From NCBI GenBank assembly GCA_963677175.2, contig CAXXES010000006.1:868001-932000 (forward strand): 64,000 bases of DNA, given 5' to 3'. Below the pieces are notes generated by a model. The model was not told where the DNA came from and made no database searches. It saw nothing but the letters and a program-made list of their open reading frames with translations. Source of the stretch: Sunxiuqinia sp963677175. Its GTDB lineage: Bacteria; Bacteroidota; Bacteroidia; Bacteroidales; Prolixibacteraceae. Of the stretch, positions 1-8,674 are shown piece by piece; the stretch's first letter is position 1, and each line of letters starts with the position of its first letter. Made by a program: the position numbers and the translations under genes.

Positions 1-134
1 TTGGAGAAACTCTCAAAGAAGTATGCTGTTTTATAAGAAACTAGACGGAGTTTACCGAATGCTTACCGATAAACAGCCATAACAACTGGATAAACAAGTA
101 AAAAGCAGAATAAACAGCCAAAACAGCGTCGAAT

Positions 135-323
135 ATTACAAAAAACCTTCGCCGCGATACAAAAAACCTTTGCCGTGACAGTAAAAGGCTTTGCCGTCAT
201 AGAAAAATTGGCTCCGTGATGGAAAAAACCTTCGCCGCCATAGGAAAACTGCTCGCCGTCACATCATGTAACGCTGCCGCACGACAAAACTCTTTCGCCG
301 TATTGCAAAAATGAGCTGCCGTG
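135..323 (-). repeat. 21-bp degenerate tandem repeat encoding a heptapeptide
   Basis: About nine units of 20-22 bp, consensus near ATACAAAAAACCTTTGCCGTG. The period equals seven codons. On the minus strand the best units read as a heptad close to T-A-K-V-F-C-I, for example MTAKPFTVTAKVFCI. Units of 20 and 22 bp break the frame, so this is probably a decayed repeat-protein gene and not a working one. Confidence 0.65.
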
Positions 324-410
324 ATACACGGCTAGCATTTCCGCCATACGTTGCCTTGCTGCCCGCTTGACGAGTCATCCTGTCCGGCAACTGCGAATTT
401 AGCAGTAGCC

Positions 411-464
411 ATTTTTCATCGTAATCTTGTCCATCTTTAAATCTTTTAAATCTTGTTCAAACAT
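411..464 (-). pseudogene. Remnant of the start of a GxxExxY-type gene
   Basis: Minus-strand reading gives MFEQDLKDLKMDKIT, very close to the first residues of the GxxExxY gene that starts at 31259 (MSEQDLKNLKMDKITTL). Homology stops after about 15 residues, where the tandem-repeat region begins. Only the start of the gene survives. Confidence 0.45.
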
Positions 465-479
465 TATCACCGGTTAAAA

Positions 480-502
480 GGCCGGAATTGCAAATTCCGG
501 CC
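480..502. repeat. Dispersed GGCC hairpin repeat, copy 1
   Basis: Perfect 10-bp stem GGCCGGAATT / AATTCCGGCC around a GCA loop. The flank CGGTTAA.AG is shared with copies near 1795, 24870, 30546 and 62967. Confidence 0.8.
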
Positions 503-635
503 AGCCACCGCCAGCTGGGGAGCAGGAGCGTGTAAATCCTGGTCAGCGAGGAGGTATGTAAGAAATCCTTACACACTCAAGCCAAAGTTGCAGCATCGTT
601 CAGAATTCGGACTCCAATACCTGGTTCAGCAGGGA

Positions 636-715
636 AGTCTGAACCATGATTTGCAGGATGAATTGGATGGACAGGATTATTTGCGTACGAACGAAATTAC
701 CGGGGCGGAACAAAT
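636..715. repeat. Dispersed repeat A, copy 1
   Basis: Begins AGTCTGAACCATGATTTGCA and runs through a conserved block ending ACCGGGGCGGA. It is about 90% alike by eye to 1156-1232; the first part recurs at 30633-30680 next to a GxxExxY gene. No convincing coding content. Confidence 0.65.
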
Positions 716-1125
716 CGCAAAAAAAACAAGGGTTGATCCTATACTTCATCCTACACTCATCCTACACTCTGTCGAGCAGGGTCAACCGGTGCGGCGCATG
801 CCAAAGTTTTCCCTTTTCAAAGCCATTGGTAGATGCGCCTTTCCCACCTACGTATCATGTGACCCCGGGTAATGCTCCCGCTGGTCGCATAACCCGGGGC
901 TACCCACATTTCACCCCGACGGGGTGATGCCTATACTCAAACTGCTTTCGACAGATACTGAGGAGCGGGAGGCAGCGGGAGCGGGGAATTTCCCTGAAAG
1001 GGAAAAATAACAATAGCCCCGGGTGGAATGACGAAGGAATGGAACCCGGGGTTACGATGCCCCCATCTTCTCCCGGCGCATCTAAAGAGGTAGTGAAGAA
1101 AACAAACCTGTCATGCGCCGAACAG

Positions 1126-1232
1126 GGAAACATCTTTTTAACCGCCATACGCAAAAGTCTGAACCGTGATTTGCAGGATGGGTTGGATGAACAGGATTAT
1201 TTGCTTACGAACGAAATTACCGGGGCGGATCA
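1126..1232. repeat. Dispersed repeat A, copy 2
   Basis: Same block as 636-715, with an extra left part (GGGAAACATC.TTTTAACC) shared with the copy beginning near 30603. The association with GxxExxY remnants suggests the block travels with that gene family. Confidence 0.65.
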
Positions 1233-1544
1233 ATTTCTCAAAAAACCAAGGTTAATTCTTCGTCGATCCTCTGTTCATCTACACTCAGGGCTCCATATAA
1301 ATGCTTTTTGTCCTCATGCCGGACAGGCACATCCTTTTCCATTCGATGAAAAGGATGCAAAAATCTTGTCAAATCGATCTCTCGTCCGGGTGATTTGACG
1401 GCCCGCGCACCGCTATGCAATAACTGTAGCCCGATGTTTACTTACTTTAAGATAAGGAGCCGTTCGAATCGAGGCTTTGCGGCTGCCCAAGCCAGGCTTA
1501 CAACCGGCGCCATATTACAAGTGAACCTCCCCCCTCCCATTTAT

Positions 1545-1597
1545 TGTGGCACAATGACACCGAAACACCAAACTGGCACAACTTCGACCGTTTTATC
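1545..1597 (-). mobile_element. Isolated terminal remnant of an IS21-family element
   Basis: TGGCACAACTTCGACCGTTT ending in TATC is the exact inverse of the left end of the IS21 element at 18853. A second, diverged TGTGGCACAATGACACCG unit lies beside it. Multiple terminal repeats of this kind are typical of IS21. No istA or istB sequence remains here. Confidence 0.65.
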
Positions 1598-1794
1598 TTT
1601 TTTAATCTCCTGCGTACCGCTATAGATTTTTCTGCTGTGAGAAAAAATCGGCACAGCAGGAAATCTTTAGCGATCAGGCTTTCGCCTGTTTAGCATGCAC
1701 TGCTCAAAGTGTTTGAGAGCCTTGCTCAAGAAGCTTGAGTACACCGCTCAAGCCACCGGAGTAGGTTGCGGTGATTACAAATCCCCGGTTAAGA

Positions 1795-1817
1795 GGCCGG
1801 AATTGCAAATTCCGGCC
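1795..1817. repeat. Dispersed GGCC hairpin repeat, copy 2
   Basis: Same perfect 10-bp stem and GCA loop as 480-502, preceded by GATTACAAATCCCCGGTTAAGA. Confidence 0.8.
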
Positions 1818-1911
1818 AGCCGGAGATTTAGGGGTTGTCGCGATACCGTTACTTATATATTATAAGTTATTGAAATGTAAAACTCACTTTTCGGACACCC
1901 TCATTTTAAGT

Positions 1912-1939
1912 AACCCAGCCGTAAATTTACGGCTGGGTT
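1912..1939. terminator. Perfect 28-nt palindrome downstream of the methyltransferase
   Basis: AACCCAGCCGTAAA followed directly by its exact reverse complement, 10 nt after the methyltransferase stop. It probably acts as a transcript 3' end or terminator. There is no strong U-run on the minus strand, so termination strength is uncertain. Confidence 0.55.
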
Positions 1940-1948
1940 CATCTTTGT

Positions 1949-2719
1949 TTAAATCTTCTTTCCAATATAAAACATATAGCCATAATATGCTTTGTATTTG
2001 TAATATAACTCTGCTTCATATTCCTGAGAGGCTACAAATTCTTCTACTGTTTTGTTGCCGTCATATTTTTTCAAAAAAGATTCACGTCTCAATATTTGCG
2101 AAGAATAATAATCTGTCCAAATTTTCTCGGGCAAGATATAAGTGGCAATCGGAAGATAACCAGCTTTCTGCATTTGAGCAACTTTATTCGGGATGGTATC
2201 AATTTCAGGATAAATTTTTTGCCAAAAATTTTGAATTTCAGCAGGTCGTTCTTCAGTAAACCAAGTGTTTTCTGTAACTGCAATATATCCGCCTTGTTTC
2301 AAAAATTTTCTCCATTCCTTTAATCCTCTTTCAAATCCCATATGATAAATTGCACCTTCTGACCAAATCAAATCAAGTTCCTCTTCTTGAAACGGAAGGT
2401 TTTCCATATTTCCAACAATACCTTTCACTTTATCTTGAAGATTTTCGATTTGAGCATTTTGGTTAAATTGATTTATAAAACCGTGCCAGGCATCAACCCC
2501 GATAATTTCACACTTCGTGTTTTCTCCTAGTACCATTGTTTGACCACCTGTTCCACAACCAATATCTGCAATTTTAGACTTTTCAGAAAGACCAACTATA
2601 AACCCCAATGCTTTAATCGTTTCTTCGGGACTTCCGGGTCCTTGTCGTTCTGTGTTTGAAAAATATTCATAAATAATATTCAAGTCAAATTCATGAATTG
2701 TCTGTTTTTCATTATTCAT
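1949..2719 (-). CDS. Class I SAM-dependent methyltransferase
   Basis: A Rossmann-fold methyltransferase. Motif I ADIGCGTGG near residue 50 binds S-adenosylmethionine, followed by an acidic loop (IIGVDAWHGF) and a motif-IV-like LDLIWSEGAIYHM, as in small-molecule methyltransferases of the Methyltransf_11/25 group. I chose the ATG at 2719 (MNNEKQTIHEF) over the upstream in-frame codon at 2755 because homologous proteins begin near this point; the 12 extra residues look like leader. The gene stands alone on the minus strand and is followed by a perfect hairpin. ISAs1 has inserted about 240 bp upstream of its start. The substrate cannot be read from sequence. Confidence 0.85.
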   Translation of the reverse strand: MNNEKQTIHEFDLNIIYEYFSNTERQGPGSPEETIKALGFIVGLSEKSKIADIGCGTGGQTMVLGENTKCEIIGVDAWHGFINQFNQNAQIENLQDKVKGIVGNMENLPFQEEELDLIWSEGAIYHMGFERGLKEWRKFLKQGGYIAVTENTWFTEERPAEIQNFWQKIYPEIDTIPNKVAQMQKAGYLPIATYILPEKIWTDYYSSQILRRESFLKKYDGNKTVEEFVASQEYEAELYYKYKAYYGYMFYIGKKI

Positions 2720-2923
2720 TTTCTTATATTTTGTTGCGTACACGAAAAGCATCACAATGCTTTCATCATTATACGCAAATTAAAACTTAAATTAATTAAA
2801 TAGAAAATTGCTCTCGAAAGAATTATCCAAGAACAAACAAAGATACAATCTATACAAAAAGTACAGATTGTTTACAGAACAATATCCGAATTAAAAATAA
2901 ACATCCAATTGTTTTAATGTGTG

Positions 2924-2931
2924 CAAATGTA
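2924..2931 (-). promoter_or_regulatory. Candidate Bacteroidota -7 box for the methyltransferase
   Basis: Minus-strand TACATTTG matches the Bacteroidota -7 consensus TAnnTTTG. The ISAs1 insertion at 2961 lies about 30 bp upstream, so the original -33 region is at or near the insertion junction. This is inferred from consensus only. Confidence 0.3.
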
Positions 2932-2960
2932 TGAAAAAATTCAATATGGGAAAAAACCTA

Positions 2961-4219
2961 CAGGGCAAACTCACACTTTTTTCCCGAGGATTTTAATCAG
3001 ATAGTTTTGGTCATACGCGGCTTTTAACCTTTTTCCTTTGATTCCTTGCCTTTCCGATGTTTCATTTTTGAGCAGATTTAAAGCGATTTTACTGAGTACA
3101 GAAAAATTCTGGGAAGCATTTCCGGCCCTCTTTCTGGAAGCATCCTCGGAGAAGGCAACATCCAAGACCCAGTGGAGTTTGTTTTCAATTCCCCAGTGCA
3201 GGCGGATTGCGCTCTGTATTTTTTTTGCATTGGCCTGCAGGCTCGAGATATAGTATCTCGTAGCCAATTCAGTTGGTTTGTCGGAGTTTTTAAATTCCCT
3301 GATACTTTCGATTTTGATGATGCTTTTTAACCCCGTCCATTCTTCGGTATTTTCAATGAATTTAAATTCTGTAATCACGCTGCATCTCCTGGTTTCTATG
3401 CGTCCATGGTCCAGTTCTTCCGAGATATCTTCCTGAATGTTTTTTCCGAACCTGAATTCATCTATAATGTCCTGATGCAATTGTTTTTGGTTCTCCTTGA
3501 CTGCTAAAACATAATTGGCCCCCTGGTCAATTATTTTACTTGCTATTTCTTGTTGACAGCCCATAGCATCAATTGTTACCGTGCACCCTTTTACAGTAAT
3601 CAGCTCCAGCAATTTGGGGATCGCGGTTATCTCATTTGACTTTTCAGAAACCTTGACCTGTCCCAAAACTAAATTATTGTTTGTTGCCCATGCACTTACC
3701 ATGTGAAAGGGCGATTTTTTTCCATTGGCTTTTGCCCCTCTTATGGTTTTTCCATCAATCGGGATAACTTCGCCATCGCTCAAGTTTACCAGGCGGCTTA
3801 CCCAATCCACAAAACAAGCCTCAAACTGCTCACTGTCAATAGATGAGAAAACGCGGTTAAATGTGTCGTCAGAAGGAATTCCATTGGGCAATTCAAGAAA
3901 TGATCGTAAAAATTCTTCTTTTGCTTTTGCATACGTCTCCATATTTTTCCAGGTATCTGCCGCACAAATCACTGAAATAATTCCAATAAGAAGGATGTCC
4001 TCTAATTTATGAAGTTTGTTTATATCGCTTCTGGGGTCGTCTATTCGACTAAAAATAGACCTTAATTCATTTGTTGTTTTCAACACTCGTATTTTATTGA
4101 TTATCAATGTAATATATGAATTTTATTTGTGAAAAACAATGACTAACCTGCTGATTTATACTCAAATATGAAATAATAATAATAAAAATTTATACCCTTT
4201 AAAGTGTGAGTTTGCCCTG
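2961..4219 (-). mobile_element. ISAs1-family insertion sequence, copy 1
   Basis: The terminal inverted repeats CAGGGCAAACTCACACTTT (2961-2979) and its exact inverse (4201-4219) bound the element. A perfect 10-bp target duplication AAAAAACCTA lies on both sides (2951-2960 and 4220-4229), so the insertion is intact and fairly recent. It carries one transposase gene whose TGA stop lies inside the left repeat. Confidence 0.95.
2971..4107 (-). CDS. ISAs1-family transposase
   Basis: A 378-residue DDE transposase. The N-terminal region carries the family motif around DPRSDINKLHKLEDILLIG. The catalytic core shows IPIDGKTIRGAK (first Asp), TIDAMGCQ (second Asp) and RLHWGIENKLHWVLDVAF with the catalytic Glu in GIEN. 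Length is normal for the family and there is no frameshift, so it is probably active. It is related to, but clearly different from, the copy at 59701-60795. Confidence 0.93.
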   Translation of the reverse strand: MIINKIRVLKTTNELRSIFSRIDDPRSDINKLHKLEDILLIGIISVICAADTWKNMETYAKAKEEFLRSFLELPNGIPSDDTFNRVFSSIDSEQFEACFVDWVSRLVNLSDGEVIPIDGKTIRGAKANGKKSPFHMVSAWATNNNLVLGQVKVSEKSNEITAIPKLLELITVKGCTVTIDAMGCQQEIASKIIDQGANYVLAVKENQKQLHQDIIDEFRFGKNIQEDISEELDHGRIETRRCSVITEFKFIENTEEWTGLKSIIKIESIREFKNSDKPTELATRYYISSLQANAKKIQSAIRLHWGIENKLHWVLDVAFSEDASRKRAGNASQNFSVLSKIALNLLKNETSERQGIKGKRLKAAYDQNYLIKILGKKV

Positions 4220-4323
4220 AAAAAACCTAAAGCATTTTTTATCTATTCTTATTTAGTCGTTATACAGCTCCTCGCTTTGCTTAGCTACGACCTGTCTGGA
4301 TGCAGTTTTTTTACACTGACCGC

Positions 4324-6315
4324 GTAGAGTAGAGCCTGACAGCCCACCCAATAATTAATGCATGTAAATGTACAAATTATGAGCTGACTGTCAGTACCCC
4401 CTGCATCAAACCGTACGTGAACTATTCGCTCATACGGCTTACCGAGAGAGTTCTTCCTGTAGCTTTCGCATGGAACTTTAAGCTCGCATATTTCTCGATA
4501 TCCAGCAAGTGTTTGTACTTGACAAGATTGTCGAAAGGGCGCTGGCGTAGCGTTTTATGGGCTTTCCGTCCTTTGCTTTTCAGCCATTTATACAGTTTGT
4601 AATCCAAATGCCATTTGATCTGGCTTACCGTGTCCCAGATGTGTGTTACCCTGGTGATACTAAAATAATTTAGCCACCCAATCAAAATCCCGTTCAGCTT
4701 GTACACCATCGGTTCAATGTTCCAATGCCTGCGTTTCCCCAAACAATCACTGATGTTGGCATACAGCTTCGACCGTGATTTGGTACTCGGGCGGATATTG
4801 GTGTAACGTTTGGTGTTCCACTTAAACTTCGATTGTACCATACGGAACTCAAAACCCAGAAAGCAAAAACTACTCTTATTGATGTGCAACAATTTGGTTT
4901 TCTTCTGGTTGATATGGAGCCCCATCCGGGTCAGGGTGTTGTTCATACGTCGGAGAATCTTCGGCGGATAATGCTTCGTCTTCATTAACACAAAGTCGTC
5001 GGCATATCTTACTATTCGAATGTCCTCCTTGGCATAAACTCCCTCGGGATCGTCGATCAGTTGATCAAATACGTTCATGTAAATATTTGCCAGCAGCGGT
5101 GATATTACACCTCCCTGCGGGGTCCCAATCCTGCTTTTGGCCAGTTGGCCGTCGGGTTGTTGAATCGGGCTGCGCAACCATTGTTTTAGTAATTTCAGGA
5201 TACCTGTGTCGGCTAACCGCCCGGACTCAACTTTCATCAGCTTTTCGTGCGGAATCGTGTCAAAGTATTTCGACAAATCGGCATCATAAACAAACTGATA
5301 GCCCGCAAACAGGTTTTCCTTGATCTTTCGAATAGCATCATGCGCACTCTTTTTAGGACGGAAGCCATAAGATGTTTCAATGAAATCGGCCTCGAACAGA
5401 GGTTCGATCATCATCTTCACTGCCATCTGGACCACCCGGTCACGAATGGTTGGAATTCCCAATGGCCGTTTCTCTTTGCTTCCCGATTTGTCGATCATGA
5501 CCCTGCGGATGGCTTGAGGATGGTAGGTTTTGTTAGTAAGCTCGTCTTGAATGCCGGCCAGGAACTGGTTTACACCATCCTTTTCGATCATTCCAAAAGT
5601 AACCTTATCAACTCCGCCCCCATCGTATTCCTGCTTGCCCGTTTTTACCCGTCGCCAGGATTCATGTAATACATGCGGTTGACAAATTTTATCGTACAAA
5701 CTGTAAGCCTTAAAGCTTTTCTCTTGCTTGGCTCGCAGGTATAGCTTTCGTTGGAAGACACGAACCTTCTCATCGGTCGTAACCGATGGCTTAACTTTTA
5801 GATGTAAATCAATTTCAAGCAGTTGTTTATCCATAAAAGCTTCTCTAAAGTAAAGCCCCTTCCCTAAAAGTAAAGTTATGTTGTCTTTACAGTCAACGGT
5901 ACTATGGGCTTCTCCGACTTCTCCTGAAACCACATCCGGACTTCGTTATACTTATAACGGCGTGTTTATGCTTGCCATGCATTGCTACAGGAGACCTCCC
6001 GTGTTCATATTTCCTCCGTTTGTTACCACGCCACCCCTATGACTCCGGTAGACCTTATTGCTTCAAACGACTGTTGATCCACAATAAGTGACAGGGTTCG
6101 CGACACGTCAACATCCTCCCCAGTCTACGATTTACATCCCGATGGCCATCGGGACTACTATGGGTTCACGCCTTAAGCATTGCGGCTTGGTAACTTAATC
6201 CAAAGAACTCCTGGGTAAGCCTCACGACTTAAACAGTCTTTTTCATTACTGCCCGAACAGTCAATTCGGCAGATGGGATTTGCACCCATTGAAGAAAATA
6301 CGCTTCACGGCGTAC
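4324..6315 (-). mobile_element. Group II intron 1 (class C-like, attC-inserted)
   Basis: A 1992-bp element nearly identical to the one at 8675-10666; boundaries were set by comparing the two copies and the 3' remnant at 29101. On the minus strand it begins GTACGCCGTGAAGCG and ends GGCTCTACTCTAC. Domain V is recognisable as GAGCCGTATGAG...TTCACGTACGG pairing just after the reverse transcriptase gene. The 5' exon ends CCGTTG and the 3' exon starts GCGGTC, so the joined exons give GTTGGCG, an integron attC R'-type box. Confidence 0.85.
4422..5834 (-). CDS. ltrA: Group II intron reverse transcriptase/maturase
   Basis: This protein reverse-transcribes the intron RNA and helps it splice. The RT core is visible: PLGIPTIRDRVVQMA, SYGFRPKKSAHDAI, the catalytic IVRYADDFVLMK and GTPQGGVISPLLANIYM. 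It is followed by a group II maturase-type domain with GWLNYFSI. No HNH endonuclease is seen at the C-terminus, as expected for class C introns. I prefer the start at 5834 (MDKQLLEIDL) over the longer frame from 5933, because the extra residues overlap structured intron RNA. It is about 98% identical by eye to the second copy. Confidence 0.9.
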   Translation of the reverse strand: MDKQLLEIDLHLKVKPSVTTDEKVRVFQRKLYLRAKQEKSFKAYSLYDKICQPHVLHESWRRVKTGKQEYDGGGVDKVTFGMIEKDGVNQFLAGIQDELTNKTYHPQAIRRVMIDKSGSKEKRPLGIPTIRDRVVQMAVKMMIEPLFEADFIETSYGFRPKKSAHDAIRKIKENLFAGYQFVYDADLSKYFDTIPHEKLMKVESGRLADTGILKLLKQWLRSPIQQPDGQLAKSRIGTPQGGVISPLLANIYMNVFDQLIDDPEGVYAKEDIRIVRYADDFVLMKTKHYPPKILRRMNNTLTRMGLHINQKKTKLLHINKSSFCFLGFEFRMVQSKFKWNTKRYTNIRPSTKSRSKLYANISDCLGKRRHWNIEPMVYKLNGILIGWLNYFSITRVTHIWDTVSQIKWHLDYKLYKWLKSKGRKAHKTLRQRPFDNLVKYKHLLDIEKYASLKFHAKATGRTLSVSRMSE

Positions 6316-6444
6316 CAACGGTAAATTGTATGAGTAGTGGCAGATTGCGTGGTAGTTTTCTGTCAAACCGTTACGCTGTTTGAGCGGGCTACAACCCCCG
6401 ATATTTACCACATCGCCTGCCATTACTTATACAAAATGTTGTGT
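6316..6444 (-). other. attC-like site 1 (downstream of the BspA-like gene)
   Basis: A 129-bp imperfect inverted repeat. TTGTATGAGTAGTGGCAG pairs with CTGCCATTACTTATACAA. The outer boxes are CAAC (the R' box, split by intron 1) and GTTGTGT at 6438-6444 (the R'' box read on plus). The R'' box lies 11 bp beyond the BspA-like stop codon, the position expected in a gene cassette. A central TTTTCTGTCAA motif is shared with the other sites. Confidence 0.75.
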
Positions 6445-6454
6445 TTTCGTGCTT

Positions 6455-8629
6455 TTATTCTATAAGTATTTTTCTGGTTTCATTTCCAATAGTTACAAAA
6501 TAAATTCCTTTTGGATATTTGTTTAAGTCTATCGTTTGTTTTGTTTCAATATTATGAGATTGATAGATTCTTATTCCAATACTGTTAATAATAGTAATCC
6601 CTACTCCTGGATTTTGAAACAGGTTTATATCTTGGACTTCAATATATAAAATATCTTTTGCCGGGTTAGGATATATTTTTATAGATAATTCATCTTTGAC
6701 ATCTTCTATCGCTGTATTTAGTGTATATTGAGCTGTCACGGTTAAATTGCTTGTTACGTTGCTAAAATCAGTATTCCAGCCCGTAAAAGTGTAACCGGTA
6801 CGTGTTGGATCGGTTGGAGGTGTGGCACTGTTGCCATAATCTACTATTTCAGTTTTCAATTCGGTTCCATCATAGTCTTTAAAAGTAACTGTGAATTGCT
6901 GATTGGAGTATTGTGCTGTCACGGTCAAATTGCTTGTTACGTTGCTAAAATCAGTATTCCAGCCCGTAAAAATGTAACCGGTACGTGTTGGATCGGTTGG
7001 AGGTGTGGCACTGTTGCCATAATCTACTATTTCAGTTTTCAGTTCGGTTCCATCATAGTCTTTAAAAGTAACTGTGAATTGCTGATTGGAGTATTGTGCT
7101 GTTACGATTAAATTGCTTGTTACATTGCTAAAAACAGTATCCCAGTCGGTAAAAGTGTAGCCTGCACGAGTTGGATCTGAAGGTGGGGTTGCTGAATTTC
7201 CATAAATTACAATATCAGATTTTAAAGAAGTCCCATCATAGTCAACAAAATTAACCACATAAGCTGCTTGCAATTCTCTGGTGTCGCCCCAAGAGAGTTT
7301 GTAAGTACCATCGGGTTGAGGCGAAATCAATGTGTTGTTTTTCATATTCATCCACAAACCGGGAGTGTTGTTTGCCGCTGCTTGAGTAGGCAGGGGTAAT
7401 GGTGTATGTAAATTTGAATTTCCGCTGCATGCACGTACGCCAACATAATACAATTTGCTGTTATCTTCAAACCTAATAGAACCGCTTCCATCATCAACGA
7501 TAAGGTTATAAAAAGCATTATCTTCAATTCGCTCAATTGATGCCGGAATAACAACAGGTTTTGTTACTGATTGAAAAACGTTTTTAAGCGCTTCTTCTCT
7601 TAAAATTTTTAATTTGCTTTCGGGACAAGTCGCACTGCCATCTGTAAAAGCTAAGGCGGTGATGCTATTACTATAAAATGCATAACTACCTATTTCCTCA
7701 ACGGAAGGTGGAATATACAAGCCTTCAACTGTTGCACCATCTATAATTCCAGTATTATGAGCTGTGATTCCTGATTCTGCAAATGCCCATGGTCCAATGT
7801 ATTCTAATTGACTGGATTGAACATCCGGATTCCCGTTTGCATCGGTAAAAGTAAGCCATCCTCTTGTTTGAAATGTTCCATCGGAGCCGGAACCTCCAAA
7901 ACGTAGTGTACCAAACATTTTTTGATTCAAGAAAGCTGAATGTTCAATACGTTGAACAGAAGGCGGGATATCTATGCTGTGTGCCTGATTATTACAAAAA
8001 GCTTCTTCTCCAATCGTGATAACTCCGTTGGGAATCGTAATGCTTTGTATATAGTTTCTTAAAAATGCTTTTTTACCAATGTATTCAAGTGTGTTTGGTA
8101 AACTAAGTTTAATTATTCCTTTGTCATAAAATATACCTGTGTTGTCATCGGCAATTCCTTTAATCGTTTGTCCGTTTATTGTTGAGGGTATTTTTAAATT
8201 TCCTTCGTGGTAAGTTGATGTGTTAAAATCGCTGATGTTACACGCTGTAATATAACCATTAGCATCTACCGTAACATCGCTTGCCGTTAATTCATAAGCC
8301 GGTAGTTGAGTTGGGGAAATACGAATATATTGGAATTTTTCTTTTGCATAAAAAGTCCCAGAGGTAGACATAGCTGTAAGACGTACGGCATAGATTCCCG
8401 GCAACTTAAAGGTATGTACAAAATTGCGGTTATTATAATAAAGTTCAGTTTTGTCGAAAGTATTCCATATAAAGTAATTGAATGAACCAACAGAGGTATT
8501 CGTGAATGTTACTGTCAGATGTCCGTATCCACTGGTTACATCAGCAGCAAAATTTGCGGTTTCGGTTTGCGCAAATACTTGTACTTGGATGACAAATACC
8601 GTAATGATTAAAAGTAATTTGTTTTTCAT
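6455..8629 (-). CDS. Secreted BspA-like leucine-rich repeat protein with T9SS sorting domain
   Basis: A 724-residue surface or secreted protein. Order of parts: signal peptide (about 1-20, ending QVQVFA); a PKD-like domain (about 25-105, with FTNTSVGSFNYFIW); BspA-type leucine-rich repeats (about 110-400, e.g. LPNTLEYIGKKAF and IPPSVQRIEHSAF); three 61-residue Listeria-Bacteroides repeats (about 450-635, ending GWNTDFSNVTSNLTVTAQY); and a C-terminal type IX secretion sorting domain (IKIYPNPAKDILYIEV ... KGIYFVTIGNETRKILIE). Such proteins usually act in adhesion or host and particle interaction. It stands alone, followed by attC site 1 and preceded by a group II intron only 46 bp upstream, so its promoter is short or lies in the intron. 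Confidence 0.9.
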   Translation of the reverse strand: MKNKLLLIITVFVIQVQVFAQTETANFAADVTSGYGHLTVTFTNTSVGSFNYFIWNTFDKTELYYNNRNFVHTFKLPGIYAVRLTAMSTSGTFYAKEKFQYIRISPTQLPAYELTASDVTVDANGYITACNISDFNTSTYHEGNLKIPSTINGQTIKGIADDNTGIFYDKGIIKLSLPNTLEYIGKKAFLRNYIQSITIPNGVITIGEEAFCNNQAHSIDIPPSVQRIEHSAFLNQKMFGTLRFGGSGSDGTFQTRGWLTFTDANGNPDVQSSQLEYIGPWAFAESGITAHNTGIIDGATVEGLYIPPSVEEIGSYAFYSNSITALAFTDGSATCPESKLKILREEALKNVFQSVTKPVVIPASIERIEDNAFYNLIVDDGSGSIRFEDNSKLYYVGVRACSGNSNLHTPLPLPTQAAANNTPGLWMNMKNNTLISPQPDGTYKLSWGDTRELQAAYVVNFVDYDGTSLKSDIVIYGNSATPPSDPTRAGYTFTDWDTVFSNVTSNLIVTAQYSNQQFTVTFKDYDGTELKTEIVDYGNSATPPTDPTRTGYIFTGWNTDFSNVTSNLTVTAQYSNQQFTVTFKDYDGTELKTEIVDYGNSATPPTDPTRTGYTFTGWNTDFSNVTSNLTVTAQYTLNTAIEDVKDELSIKIYPNPAKDILYIEVQDINLFQNPGVGITIINSIGIRIYQSHNIETKQTIDLNKYPKGIYFVTIGNETRKILIE
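6732..7280 (-). repeat. 183-bp tandem DNA repeat within the BspA-like gene
   Basis: Three units with starts at about 6732, 6915 and 7098. The first two are nearly identical at the DNA level; the third is more diverged. They encode the Listeria-Bacteroides repeats and could change copy number by recombination. Confidence 0.85.
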
Positions 8630-8674
8630 TGTTATAATTTGTTTTTATTTACTGATTCTATTTAGCATGAAACA

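Larger units (their letters stand above)
1..1770. other. Gene-free stretch of decayed repeats
   Basis: I see no convincing coding region. Open frames here are short, overlap on both strands and have no recognisable domains. The stretch holds a 21-bp tandem repeat, the remains of a GxxExxY-type gene start, two copies of a repeat that recurs near 30.6 kb, a dispersed GGCC hairpin repeat and an IS21 terminal remnant, each listed separately. It reads as a graveyard of accessory DNA. Confidence 0.6.

Noticed and set aside
135..323. Possible CRISPR array (regular short repeats)
   Set aside because: Units are contiguous 20-22 bp with no spacers, and the repeat is degenerate.
453..927. Open frames of 139 and 93 residues on the plus strand
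   Set aside because: They read through the hairpin repeat and repeat A, have no domain, and their composition follows the repeats.
1840..1925. attC-like site after the methyltransferase
   Set aside because: There is a perfect short palindrome but no 120-bp imperfect arms or RYYYAAC/GTTRRRY boxes.
5247..5669. 140-residue frames antisense to the intron reverse transcriptases (also 9598-10020)
   Set aside because: Antisense shadows conserved only because the sense gene is conserved.
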